From: Chloroflexota bacterium
GTDB taxonomy: Bacteria > Chloroflexota > Anaerolineae > Anaerolineales > Villigracilaceae
Reading direction: 5' to 3'
Length of the DNA stretch: 64,000 bases
Assembly: GCA_016235445.1 (NCBI GenBank)
Contig: JACRLB010000036.1
Location: 1-64,000, forward strand
Part shown: piece by piece, positions 31,464 through 39,516 of the stretch
Layout: each line of letters starts with the position of its first letter
How positions within the stretch are numbered: the first letter of the stretch is position 1
Notes under the pieces: generated by a model
The model's input: only the letters and a program-made list of their open reading frames with translations
Database searches by the model: none
What the model was told of the DNA's origin: nothing
Program-made: the position numbers and the translations under genes

Positions 31464-32051
31464 TTGGAGACATTAGAGCAAGATGTAAATATCGAAAAAA
31501 GCGAAGTGGTTCAGGAAAAAGTAAATTGGGGGCGGTTTGCGCTCGATATTATTGAAACTCTTTTTCTGGCTGTGGTTTTATTTGTGGGCATCAATGCGAT
31601 TTCTGCGCGTGTGCGGGTGGATGGGACCAGCATGTTGCCGACCCTCGAGAACGGCGAGTTTGTGCTCGTGAATAAGATGAGTTACCGCATTGGCGAAGTG
31701 GATCGCGGCGACATTATCGTTTTTCATTTTCCCTTGAACCCGAAGGAGGAGCTGATCAAGCGCGTGATTGGCTTGCCCGGCGACCACGTGCAGGTGCGGG
31801 ATGGGCAGGTGTATGTGAACGGGCAGTTGTTGAATGAACCGTACATTGCCCAGGCTCCTTCATACGCCGATGAGTGGACGATTTTGGAAGGGCAATTTTT
31901 TGTGTTGGGCGACAATCGCAACAACTCGAATGATTCGAAAGATTGGGGGCTTTTGCCTGCGGATAACCTTGTTGGCAAGGCGGTTTTGATCTATTGGCCC
32001 CCGCCGCTATGGGAAGTGCTGGAACATACGAATGTATTCGCTTCACAATAA
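31464..32051 (+). CDS. lepB: Signal peptidase I
   Basis: Cleaves signal peptides of exported proteins on the outer face of the membrane. One membrane helix (residues 26-44) is followed by the Ser/Lys dyad: serine in VDGTSMLPTLENGEF and lysine in IKRVIGLPGDHV. RGDIIVFHFP and GDNRNNSNDSKDWG are the other family boxes. I take TTG 31464, because the -10 box ends at 31439 and a GTG at 31443 lies before any likely transcript start. The upstream in-frame GTG would add 7 residues. Confidence 0.92.
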   Translation: METLEQDVNIEKSEVVQEKVNWGRFALDIIETLFLAVVLFVGINAISARVRVDGTSMLPTLENGEFVLVNKMSYRIGEVDRGDIIVFHFPLNPKEELIKRVIGLPGDHVQVRDGQVYVNGQLLNEPYIAQAPSYADEWTILEGQFFVLGDNRNNSNDSKDWGLLPADNLVGKAVLIYWPPPLWEVLEHTNVFASQ

Positions 32052-32060
32052 GGAATTGAT

Positions 32061-32360
32061 ATGAGCGAACTGGAACATACGGCCGAGGATGTAGGTTTGT
32101 GCATTGAATGCCACGCAGGTGTAATGCGGCCGCGCCAGATCACGTATTTTACGTGGCTGGGTGAGGAGTTGATTACGGTTCCGCATTTCCCTGCCTGGAT
32201 CTGTGATGTGTGCGGCAGGCGCGAATATGATGAGAAGGCCATCCAATGGCTGAATATGATTTTGGACCCGAACGCCGGGAAGCCGACGAAAAACCAGCGC
32301 CGCACCCCGCCTCTTCCCCGACCCCGGGCTGGTTTCCCCCGCCCGATACAGGATTCATAA
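32061..32360 (+). CDS. YgiT-type zinc finger protein
   Basis: 99 aa with two CXXC pairs, CIEC (about 14-17) and CDVC (about 49-52), spaced as in YgiT-type (MqsA N-terminal-like) zinc ribbons. The C-terminal tail is Pro/Arg-rich. Such domains are common in antitoxins, but no toxin is adjacent. It lies 9 nt after lepB and is probably cotranscribed. Confidence 0.8.
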   Translation: MSELEHTAEDVGLCIECHAGVMRPRQITYFTWLGEELITVPHFPAWICDVCGRREYDEKAIQWLNMILDPNAGKPTKNQRRTPPLPRPRAGFPRPIQDS

Positions 32361-32378
32361 GCCGACAGGTTTCACTGC

Positions 32379-32927
32379 ATGTCACTTGATTCTTCCCCCC
32401 GAACGTACCGCTTTCTTCCAGCCGATATTTTGACTTCCGGATATCGCGTGGTTGGCAAGATCATGGTGACAAGCCACGGCACCATGGGAGTTATGAATGA
32501 CCCGACCCATTCGGCGCTGGAGGTCAACGATGCGCGTATGGCGCGCCTGCACATGCCGACGAAGCTGGTGGATCATTTTGAGATCGTGCGCATGATGAAG
32601 AGACAGGTTCATGCAATTTGCATGACGCGGCGTGAAGACCTCGGTCCACATGCGCTGGTGCGCGGGGGGTATACCAGCGTGGTGGAGTACCCCGTGCGGA
32701 TTACCACGCAGATGTTCGAAGTGGAAGGCACCATGGAATTACCGGGCCGCTTTGATTTCACCGCGTTGATGGCGGAAGGCTCGCGTGAATTTGTGCCGGT
32801 CTTCAACGCTACGCTGACGGCGATCTTGATTCCGAACCTGCGTGTGGAAGGCGCCGGGATGCTGGTCAACCGCAGGCTGGTGGATATTATGGCGTTGTTG
32901 AACCAGCGCGTGAAGCCTGAAAATTAG
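32379..32927 (+). CDS. Conserved protein of unknown function
   Basis: 182 aa, no family recognised. It contains TSGYRVVGKIMVTSHGTMGV and VEYPVRITTQMFEVEGTMEL-type strands, and ATLTAILIPNLRVEGAGMLV near the end, so it reads as beta-rich. It follows the zinc-finger gene by 18 nt and ends the lepB unit. The start at 32379 lacks a strong ribosome site. Confidence 0.7.
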   Translation: MSLDSSPRTYRFLPADILTSGYRVVGKIMVTSHGTMGVMNDPTHSALEVNDARMARLHMPTKLVDHFEIVRMMKRQVHAICMTRREDLGPHALVRGGYTSVVEYPVRITTQMFEVEGTMELPGRFDFTALMAEGSREFVPVFNATLTAILIPNLRVEGAGMLVNRRLVDIMALLNQRVKPEN

Positions 32928-32940
32928 TCTTGAATTCTGC

Positions 32941-32969
32941 TTGACGCTCCTAAAAGGGGATGATAGAAT
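32941..32969 (+). promoter_or_regulatory. Promoter of tRNA-Glu
   Basis: TTGACG (32941-32946), 17-bp spacer, TAGAAT (32964-32969). A CCCTTCGACTAC word of the dispersed repeat class sits between it and the tRNA. Confidence 0.6.
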
Positions 32970-33019
32970 TCGCCCGCTCTAAACCCTTCGACTACTCTTC
33001 AAGTTGCTCAGGGTGACAA

Positions 33020-33092
33020 GCCCCCATCGTCTAGAGGCCCAGGACGCATCCCTTTCAAGGATAAAACCGGAGTTCGAATCTCCGTGGGGGCA
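33020..33092 (+). tRNA. tRNA-Glu (anticodon UUC)
   Basis: 73-nt class I tRNA. Acceptor GCCCCCA / TGGGGGC, D arm with GTCTAGAGG, anticodon loop CTTTCAA with anticodon TTC, and T arm GGAGTTCGAATCTCC. Discriminator A; CCA not encoded. Its 3' end is followed by partial copies of itself. Confidence 0.95.
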
Positions 33093-33297
33093 CTAAGCAA
33101 TGAGTCGCATACGCGGCTCTTTTGTTTTAAAACCGTAGTCCCCGCAGGGGGGATGTTATTCGAATCTTCGTGGGGCACAAAGCAATGAGTCGCACACGCG
33201 GCTCTTTTGTTTTAAAACCGTAGTCCCCGCAGGGGGATGATATTCGAATCTCCGTGGGGGCACTAAGCAATGAGTCGCACACGCGGCTCTTTTGTAT
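33073..33297 (+). repeat. Triplicated tRNA-Glu 3' end plus terminator
   Basis: Three tandem copies start at 33073, 33159 and 33243 (periods 86 and 84). Each starts with TTCGAATCT of the T arm, continues through the acceptor 3' strand, then AAGCAATGAGTCGC and the hairpin GAGTCGC / GCGGCTC with a T-run, and, in the first two, CCGTAGTCCCCGCAGGGG. The 5' half of the tRNA is not repeated. Confidence 0.9.
33102..33128 (+). terminator. tRNA-Glu intrinsic terminator
   Basis: GAGTCGC / GCGGCTC stem with a 4-nt loop and TTTTGTTTT. It is repeated within the triplication, so three terminators stand in a row. Confidence 0.8.
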
Positions 33298-33415
33298 TGG
33301 GTGTGGTCTAAAGTTTTGGAAATGTGGCGCAAGTCTCCGACTTGCGAGGCAAATCAGAGATTTGCCCCACGCGAAGTGCCGAAAAAATATTCCACACCCT
33401 TTGTTTTAAACCATA

Positions 33416-33443
33416 TTGACATTATTACTTAGTTGCGTATAAT
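33416..33443 (+). promoter_or_regulatory. Promoter of the serS T-box leader
   Basis: TTGACA (33416-33421), 16-bp spacer and TATAAT (33438-33443) form a near-consensus promoter. Before it, 33328-33372 is a GCAAGTC/GACTTGC and GCAAATC/GATTTGC hairpin repeat. Confidence 0.8.
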
Positions 33444-33449
33444 CTCATT

Positions 33450-33742
33450 CAATCAAGGCCAGCGCGAAGACAAGTAATCAGGCAACTGTTCAGAGAGTCG
33501 TCGGTGCGTGCGAGACGATCAGCCAGATGGTGAAATCCCCTTCGTCCGTGTCATTCTCGCAGAGGTATGCGCAGGCTAAAGCCTGCGCTCCATAAGAGAA
33601 TCGGGAAACGCCCGTTATCGCGTACTCCGAGATTGCCCTCACCCCCCAACCCCTCTCCCAGAGGGAGAGGGGAGAAAAGCAATGAAAGCAGGTGGCACCA
33701 CGAACGCCCCTTCGTCCTGCAAATGGATCGGGGCGTATTTTA
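33450..33742 (+). promoter_or_regulatory. T-box riboswitch leader of serS
   Basis: The leader carries AGAGAGTCGTCGG (33490s) and GGTGAAATCCCC (33530s), the usual stem I landmarks, then the T-box AGGTGGCACCACG (33690-33702). The antiterminator pairs GCAGG (33688-33692) with CCTGC (33716-33720). The competing terminator pairs ACGCCCC (33704-33710) with GGGGCGT (33730-33736), followed by ATTTTAAT. Uncharged tRNA-Ser should bind and prevent termination. Two palindromic repeats (GCGCAGGCTAAAGCCTGCGC and CCCCTCTCCC/GGGAGAGGGG) sit between stem I and the antiterminator. I could not fix the specifier codon. Confidence 0.85.
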
Positions 33743-33765
33743 ATCCCTGCACATGGAGGTGCAAT

Positions 33766-35037
33766 ATGTTGGATATCAATCTCATTCGTGAAAAACCTGA
33801 TCTGGTTCGCAAGGCGTTGACTGACCGCCAGATGAACGCATCCCCTGTGGATTCGATTCTAGGGTTGGATGAAAAGCGCCGCGCCCTGCTCGGGCAGGTG
33901 GAAACGCTCAAAGCGGAGCGGAACACTGTCTCAAAGGAGATCGGGCAAATGAAAGAGGCAACAGCCCGGGGGGTGAAGATCGAGGCGATGCGTCTCGTTG
34001 GCGATAAGATTGCAGAGTTGGATAAGCTGGTTACGGAAGTCGAATCTGAATTAAATGGAATTACTTCCACGCTTCCAAACATTCCCGATGAACGAACTCC
34101 CTTTGGAAAAAGTGAAGATGAAAATGTGATCTTGCGGATGATTGGCGAGCCGCGCAAATTCGATTTCAAACCGCTTCCGCACTGGGACCTCGGGCCTGCG
34201 CTCGGCATCCTTGACTTTGAGCGTGGCACGAAGTTGACCGGCTCGCGTTTTTATGTTTTGCAGGGCGCGGGTGCGCGCCTGCAACGCGCTCTGATCGCAT
34301 GGATGCTCGATCTGCATATCAGGCAAAATTATCAGGAGGAGTATTTGCCTTTCATGGTGAAGACTGCCGCTGTGTATGGCGCGGGTCAATTGCCCAAGTT
34401 TGCGGATAATTTATACAAAGACCATGAAGAGGATTTGTATTTTGTGCCGACTGCCGAAATTCCATTGACGGGTTTGCACATGGATGAAATTCTCGATGAA
34501 GCATCATTGCCGAAATTTTATACCGCCTACACCCCCTGCTTCCGCCGCGAAAAAATGAGCGCGGGACGAGACGTACGCGGCATCAAACGCGGGCATCAAT
34601 TCGATAAAGTTGAAATGTACATTTACAGCAAGCCCGAAGACTCGGAAGCCCTGCACCAGAAAATGTTGAAAGATGCGGAGGAGACTTGCGCTTTGCTCGG
34701 TATTCCGTACCGAGTAAAACAACTCTGCACCGGTGACATTGGCTTCGGGGCAACCATGACGTATGATCTTGAACTGTGGGCGCCTGGCTGTGACGAGTGG
34801 CTGGAGGTTTCATCGGTTTCAAATGATACTGATTTTCAGGCACGCCGCGCGAATATCAAATATCGCCCCGTGGATGGCGGCAAGACGAGGTTCTTGCATA
34901 CCTTGAACGGTTCAGGGTTGGGACTGCCGCGCACGTTGATTGCGGTGATGGAAAACTATCAGCAAGCCGATGGCTCGATTGTTGTGCCTGAAATTCTGCG
35001 CCCGTGGATGGGCGGCATTGATGTCATCAAGCCCTAA
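33766..35037 (+). CDS. serS: Seryl-tRNA synthetase
   Basis: Class II synthetase charging tRNA-Ser (423 aa). N-terminal coiled coil (about 30-100) for tRNA contact; class II motif 2 in [20 protein letters not shown]-type block with [12 protein letters not shown]; motif 3 in [20 protein letters not shown] take ATG 33766, behind GGAGG, and not the open frame from 33682, which runs through the T-box antiterminator. Controlled by the T-box leader. Confidence 0.97.
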   Translation: MLDINLIREKPDLVRKALTDRQMNASPVDSILGLDEKRRALLGQVETLKAERNTVSKEIGQMKEATARGVKIEAMRLVGDKIAELDKLVTEVESELNGITSTLPNIPDERTPFGKSEDENVILRMIGEPRKFDFKPLPHWDLGPALGILDFERGTKLTGSRFYVLQGAGARLQRALIAWMLDLHIRQNYQEEYLPFMVKTAAVYGAGQLPKFADNLYKDHEEDLYFVPTAEIPLTGLHMDEILDEASLPKFYTAYTPCFRREKMSAGRDVRGIKRGHQFDKVEMYIYSKPEDSEALHQKMLKDAEETCALLGIPYRVKQLCTGDIGFGATMTYDLELWAPGCDEWLEVSSVSNDTDFQARRANIKYRPVDGGKTRFLHTLNGSGLGLPRTLIAVMENYQQADGSIVVPEILRPWMGGIDVIKP

Positions 35038-35080
35038 CTTGAAAAACTGTTGAGGGTTGTTGTCCGTATATGACATCAGA

Positions 35081-35144
35081 AGCAGGGCGACCCGCCCAGC
35101 GAGAGCAAAGTATCTCGATGAACATTGAAGGGGTCGCCCCTGCT
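35081..35144. repeat. AGCAGGGGCGACCC palindrome
   Basis: AGCAGGGCGACCC pairs with GGGTCGCCCCTGCT around an irregular centre, between serS and the DUF456 gene. Confidence 0.7.
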
Positions 35145-35181
35145 GAGTAAGGTGAGTAAATAATAAGGAGACCTGATAATA

Positions 35182-35703
35182 ATGGACCCCGCCTCTTGGG
35201 AATTTTTTGGACAGGTAGTTTTAGAGTCGTTAACCCTGTTTGTGCTGTTGGCAGGCTTGTTCGGGCTGTTGATTCCCATCTTCCCCGGCCTGACGATCAT
35301 GTGGATCGGCACGCTGGTCTATGCCATTGTGCAATCCGCCAATGAAAATATGACCTGGGTGGATTGGACGCTGTTTACACTTATCACCCTGTTGATGATC
35401 GGCGGCAACGTCATGGACAACATCATCATCGCCAAGCACGTGCGCGATAAAAATGTCCCGTGGAGTTCGATTTTGCTGGCCTTTGGGGCGGGGATCATCG
35501 TGAGCCTGATCTTCACGCCCGTGGGTGGGATGGTCGCCGCGCCCGCTGGGTTGTTCCTTGCAGAGTGGCAGAGGTTGAAAGACCGCCCAGCCGCGTTGGC
35601 CAACACAAAAGCATGGATGACGGGCTGGGGTTGGGCGATTGCCGCCCGTTTGGGGATTGGTGTTGTCATGATTGTATTCTGGATGCTTTGGGCCTGGTTG
35701 TAA
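35182..35703 (+). CDS. DUF456 membrane protein
   Basis: 173 aa, about four to five membrane segments. GLLIPIFPGLTIMWIGTLVY and the VMDNIIIAKHVRDKN-type loop match DUF456, a family of unknown function. GTPVGGMVAAPAGLFLAEW-type block is present in the second half. Start supported by a nearby GGAG. It is followed 20 nt later by another small membrane gene. Confidence 0.85.
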   Translation: MDPASWEFFGQVVLESLTLFVLLAGLFGLLIPIFPGLTIMWIGTLVYAIVQSANENMTWVDWTLFTLITLLMIGGNVMDNIIIAKHVRDKNVPWSSILLAFGAGIIVSLIFTPVGGMVAAPAGLFLAEWQRLKDRPAALANTKAWMTGWGWAIAARLGIGVVMIVFWMLWAWL

Positions 35704-35723
35704 TTATAAAAAAGGAGATTCAA

Positions 35724-36008
35724 ATGGGTACATTTGCAGAAGTTCTCTCGATTATCGGTTTTTTCATCCGCGCATTAGGTTTTGCAGTGTTGGGGTTTGC
35801 CGTTGGGCGTTTCACGATGGATGCCTATAAAAAAGCCGTTTGGCAGGTTCAAGCCGCTCTGGCAGTTGGATTCTTTGGCCTGCTTGTGGGGCTTACCAAG
35901 TACTCCAGCCCCGCATCCGTGGGTTTGTTCGCTGTTGCGGCGGGTGCGGCTGTGCTCAATTCTTTTATGGCAAAAAAAGAAGGAGATGGCGAAGAGCCGA
36001 AGAAGTAA
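35724..36008 (+). CDS. Small two-pass membrane protein
   Basis: 94 aa from ATG 35724 (AAAGGAG upstream). Hydrophobic helices at about 8-28 and 43-78, with a charged KKEGDGEEPKK tail. No family recognised. Probably cotranscribed with the DUF456 gene. Confidence 0.75.
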   Translation: MGTFAEVLSIIGFFIRALGFAVLGFAVGRFTMDAYKKAVWQVQAALAVGFFGLLVGLTKYSSPASVGLFAVAAGAAVLNSFMAKKEGDGEEPKK

Positions 36009-36027
36009 TACAAGTACGAATTAGACA

Positions 36028-36063
36028 AAAAGAGTTTGACAATTATCTGTCAAACTCTTTTTG
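36028..36063. terminator. Bidirectional terminator
   Basis: AAAAAGAGTTTGACA pairs with TGTCAAACTCTTTTT; A-run and T-run allow use on both strands. It lies between convergent genes. Confidence 0.9.
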
Positions 36064-36077
36064 ATTTCGCTTTCTTT

Positions 36078-36548
36078 TTATTTCTTCGCGTTTTGTGTGG
36101 CTTCGATCAACATCTTCTTGAACTTTTCTCCTGCCGCATCCTTCCCCAGCGGCAGGAACACCGTCCCTTTTTCGCTTGCATCTGTGAATATCCCAGTGAC
36201 GTTCATTCCCGTATCAGGGATTTTGGAATGGAACAGGCTTTTCTCGTAATCCTCCACCACAATATCCCTCAACTGTATGGATTTGATGAAAATGGCGTTC
36301 TGGTCAACGCGGTCAGCCAGGATGAGCCAGCGGTGGGTGAGGAGGACGGTCTCCACCAACAGCTTTGGACCCGCTCCGCTGAATAGTCCCTTTTTGATTT
36401 TTTCGGAGGTCGAAACGATACAGAGGGAAACATTCGCAAGAATATCTCCGAGGTTGTATAGTTCGATATATTTGTTGATGGATTGCATCACATCAGGAGA
36501 AATTTGCTCGAAGGGTACTTCTTTTGTAGAACGGTTGTAGTCACCCAT
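36078..36548 (-). CDS. Hypothetical protein, possibly a PH-like fold
   Basis: 156 aa. Central part LLVETVLLTHRWLILADRVD and KSIQLRDIVVEDYEKSLF reads as beta strands, reminiscent of a PH-like domain, but no family is recognised. No signal peptide. Upstream lies the AGACCCTAAAGG palindrome. Confidence 0.65.
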   Translation of the reverse strand: MGDYNRSTKEVPFEQISPDVMQSINKYIELYNLGDILANVSLCIVSTSEKIKKGLFSGAGPKLLVETVLLTHRWLILADRVDQNAIFIKSIQLRDIVVEDYEKSLFHSKIPDTGMNVTGIFTDASEKGTVFLPLGKDAAGEKFKKMLIEATQNAKK

Positions 36549-36567
36549 AGATACCTCGTAAATAAAT

Positions 36568-36600
36568 AGACCCTAAAGGTCTTTAAGACCTTTAGGGTCT
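36568..36600. repeat. AGACCCTAAAGG palindrome, copy 2
   Basis: AGACCCTAAAGGTCTT / AAGACCTTTAGGGTCT, nearly identical to 1473-1505. Confidence 0.85.
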
Positions 36601-36610
36601 AAACTCATTA

Positions 36611-37612
36611 TCAAAACGAAACCACCTTACTCAACATCGCGGTCAGCAGTTTCACAGAATTCTTCAAATCGTTGTAATCCACCATCTCCGAAGCAGAGTG
36701 GACGTATCTGCATGGAATGGACAGCGCGCCCGTCATCACCCCTGCGCGCGAGATTTGAATCTCGCGTCCGTCTGTAGTTCCTGCCAACAGCACCTCGCGC
36801 TGATATGGAATCTTCGCCTTCTCTGCCGTCTGAATCATCCAATCTACAACACGCGGGTCAGACAACATGCCAGGGTCGCGGAATTTTACGCACGGGCCTT
36901 TTCCGAGTTCCATGGACATCTTCATCGAAGCGGGGGTGTCGCCAGTGGCGGTCACGTCCACTGCGATGCCGATCTCAGGGTCAATGCCATAGGCCGCCGC
37001 GCCTGCGCCGCGTGTGCCAACTTCCTCCTGCGTGGTGAAGACAAAGTACAGATCATTTGCAGTCGACTTGATTGCCCTCAATGTTTCGATCAACACCGCC
37101 ACCCCCGTACGGTCATCCATGGATTTGGCGACCAGGCGATCTCCCATTTCCAGGTACGATCTATCAAATGCGGCAAACTCGCCCACCCTGACTGGGCAAT
37201 CCTCCTTGTTCGTTGCGCCCACATCAATGTACATTTTATTGATCGGCAGGGCATTGTCCACCTGTTCCATGCGATCATACCCAACCACGCCCGTCACCCC
37301 ATTCATAAAACGCACTCGCGCTCCGAGCGTGTATCTGCCAAACGTCCCGCCGACATTGGTGAATCGCACAAATCCTTTTTTATCAATATGGCTGGCGATG
37401 ACGCCGATCTCATCCATGTGCGCGGCGAGCATAATGCGTTTCGGGTTTTTGGAATTCGCCGCAGGCTTCTTACGCACGATCAAACTGCCGAGCGCATCCA
37501 CGCGCACTTCATCGGCGAGCGGTTTTACTTCCTTCAAAATCACCTTGCGGACTTCATCCTCATGCCCCGAAGGGCCGAACGTTTCAGTGAGTGTTTTCAG
37601 TAATTGCTTCAT
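36611..37612 (-). CDS. M42 family aminopeptidase (first paralogue)
   Basis: 333 aa, dinuclear-metal aminopeptidase of the TET type, cytoplasmic. Metal and catalytic residues in MLAAHMDEIGVIASHI, AKSMDDRTGVAVLIETL, TTQEEVGTRGAGAAAYG and GIAVDVTATGD. It is the third downstream gene of a minus-strand series with two paralogues and an S51 peptidase. The neighbour upstream is only 3 nt away. Confidence 0.92.
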   Translation of the reverse strand: MKQLLKTLTETFGPSGHEDEVRKVILKEVKPLADEVRVDALGSLIVRKKPAANSKNPKRIMLAAHMDEIGVIASHIDKKGFVRFTNVGGTFGRYTLGARVRFMNGVTGVVGYDRMEQVDNALPINKMYIDVGATNKEDCPVRVGEFAAFDRSYLEMGDRLVAKSMDDRTGVAVLIETLRAIKSTANDLYFVFTTQEEVGTRGAGAAAYGIDPEIGIAVDVTATGDTPASMKMSMELGKGPCVKFRDPGMLSDPRVVDWMIQTAEKAKIPYQREVLLAGTTDGREIQISRAGVMTGALSIPCRYVHSASEMVDYNDLKNSVKLLTAMLSKVVSF

Positions 37613-37615
37613 TGA

Positions 37616-38335
37616 TTATTTTCCCAACAAAAATTTTTCACCAGCGGCAAAACTTTTGTTTTCATTCTTCATGAACACATGCGCTTTTGCCTTGCCCATC
37701 ACAGTCCATTCCCCGCCCAGCTTGCCGATGATGGCAGTGCTTTCATCGATGCCGATCATCATTTCACCCTCTCTCAATCGTTTGCGCAGAGTGGCAACCA
37801 GCGGCTTTCCAAAGATCGGAATCGCATCGAAATGCGGTATCACAAATGCGACGGGTAAAATTCCAAACGCAGGAATCGAACGCAAACCCATCGCGCGAAA
37901 ATCAGGGATTTCCCTTCCCAAAATCATCGCGCCCGCCGAACAACCCGCATACACCCCGCCGCGCTCCCAAACTTTTTGGGCAGATTTCCACACCAGACTA
38001 TCCTTCATGGTTTGATGAAGATACGCAGGATTGCCGCCTGAGAAATAGACAACATCCGCCTCTTCCACCGCCGACGCATGATCCTGCTCACGGGCAGATT
38101 CTGCATCTGTAACAGGAACAGCTCGAACGTCCGCCCCGAGGCGGGAGAAATGATCCACCCCCATGCCAGACCAGCGACTCACGCTCGCATCGCCTTCCTG
38201 TCCCGCCGCAGTCGGCAAGCAGACCACCCGCGGCTTGCGCCCCTCCGCCCCGCAATTCGTAAGCAGATACGCATCCACGTCATTCATCATGGGCAAATAT
38301 TCACCGGAACCCAATAAGGCGATTAATCCATTCAT
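37616..38335 (-). CDS. Peptidase S51-type, cyanophycinase/dipeptidase E-like
   Basis: 239 aa. The nucleophile elbow is in VYAGCSAGAMILG (Gly-x-Ser-x-Gly type), GNPAYLHQ region and IGIDESTAII provide the rest of the class I glutamine amidotransferase-like fold used by S51. Length is typical. It may release terminal Asp dipeptides or degrade a beta-linked polymer. It sits between two M42 peptidase genes. Confidence 0.85.
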   Translation of the reverse strand: MNGLIALLGSGEYLPMMNDVDAYLLTNCGAEGRKPRVVCLPTAAGQEGDASVSRWSGMGVDHFSRLGADVRAVPVTDAESAREQDHASAVEEADVVYFSGGNPAYLHQTMKDSLVWKSAQKVWERGGVYAGCSAGAMILGREIPDFRAMGLRSIPAFGILPVAFVIPHFDAIPIFGKPLVATLRKRLREGEMMIGIDESTAIIGKLGGEWTVMGKAKAHVFMKNENKSFAAGEKFLLGK

Positions 38336-38352
38336 GTCTACCTTTAACCTGT

Positions 38353-39414
38353 CTACGTGTTTACCTGTCTACCTTTTACCAAATCATGCGTCAAATTCTT
38401 CAACGCCGTATGCAATAAATTCAATGTATTCTTCCAATCTTCCACCCGCGAAACGCTGATGGGCGAGTGGGTGTAGCGGTGCGGCACAGAGACCGAGACC
38501 ACAGGCACGCCCGCACGGGACTGTTGAATTGCGCCCGCGTTCGTCCCCCCTCCGCCTGGCTGACGAAACTGATACGGGATTTTGTTTTTGATGGCTGTCT
38601 CTTCCAAAAATTTTACAAGCCGCGGATCGTCAATGGTGGATGAGTTCGCCATGTAAATGGCAGGCCCCAGCCCGAGCTTCGTGTTGTAGGTGTAGTTTTC
38701 GTGTCCATCGAAATCGGGCAGGTCGCGCGCAGGAGTCGAATCAACTGCGATTGCGAGATCAGGTTCGAAATAATATCCCGCAACTTTCGCGCCGCGCAGG
38801 CCAATTTCTTCCTGCACGGAGAAGGACAGGCAAAGTTCAATATTTTTGGGAGCATTTTTTAACAGCTCGATCAAGATCGCCACACCGATGCGGTCATCGA
38901 TGGATTTGGATAGGATGGACGGCCCCGCGATTTTGAACTTCGTGGCAAAGGTGGCGCGGTCGCCGACATTTGCCTTGCCTTCGGGGCCGAGATCAATTCG
39001 CATGGCGTCCACTTCGATGGTGTGTGAACGTTCCTCGGAGGTGGTCAGGTGAATGGGTTTCGCGCCGATCACGCCCACCGTATGATCTTTGCCGACGACA
39101 ACCTGCTTGCCGGCCAAATGACGCGGGTCGATGCCGCCGACCGTTTCAAATTGGAAGAAGCCTTCGCCGTCATCCGCCACGATCATGAAGCCAACTTCGT
39201 CCATGTGGGCATCGAGCAGAACGCGCAACGGTTTTTTGCCCGCGCCATTTTTCCGCACGAGTACACTGCCAAGCGCATCCACCTTCACTTCGTCGGCGTA
39301 GGGTTTCACTTTTTCCAGCACAATGCGCCGCACTTCGCCCTCGTCTCCCGAGACCGACATGGCGTTGCATAATTTTTCGAGCAGGTTGATTTGTGGTTTG
39401 CCGATGGAGAGCAT
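38353..39414 (-). CDS. M42 family aminopeptidase (second paralogue)
   Basis: 353 aa. Same core: VLLDAHMDEVGFMIV, SKSIDDRIGVAILIELL, SVQEEIGLRGAKVAGY and AVDSTPARDLP. PGGGTNAGAIQQSRAGVP is the substrate-side block. I chose ATG 39414; the frame opens with a GTG at 39426. Confidence 0.92.
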   Translation of the reverse strand: MLSIGKPQINLLEKLCNAMSVSGDEGEVRRIVLEKVKPYADEVKVDALGSVLVRKNGAGKKPLRVLLDAHMDEVGFMIVADDGEGFFQFETVGGIDPRHLAGKQVVVGKDHTVGVIGAKPIHLTTSEERSHTIEVDAMRIDLGPEGKANVGDRATFATKFKIAGPSILSKSIDDRIGVAILIELLKNAPKNIELCLSFSVQEEIGLRGAKVAGYYFEPDLAIAVDSTPARDLPDFDGHENYTYNTKLGLGPAIYMANSSTIDDPRLVKFLEETAIKNKIPYQFRQPGGGGTNAGAIQQSRAGVPVVSVSVPHRYTHSPISVSRVEDWKNTLNLLHTALKNLTHDLVKGRQVNT

Positions 39415-39439
39415 GTTTATTCTCACATTACGAAGTTAC

Positions 39440-39515
39440 GCTCCCTCACCCTAACCCTCTCCCGAAGGGAGAGGGGACTCCCTTCCCCTTCGGGGGAAGG
39501 GTTGGGGATGAGGGG
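39440..39515. repeat. CCCTCTCCC / GGGAGAGGGG palindromes
   Basis: CCTAACCCTCTCCC pairs with GGGAGAGGGGA, then CCCTTCCCC pairs with GGGGAAGGG. The same class is inside the serS T-box leader (33636-33680). Confidence 0.8.
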
Positions 39516-39516
39516 G

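Noticed and set aside
33682-33765. N-terminal extension of serS
   Set aside because: It runs through the T-box and terminator. The start at 33766 has GGAGG and the family's usual N-terminus.
35460-35723. Long N-terminal extension of the 35724 membrane gene
   Set aside because: It overlaps the DUF456 gene out of frame; ATG 35724 has a strong ribosome site.
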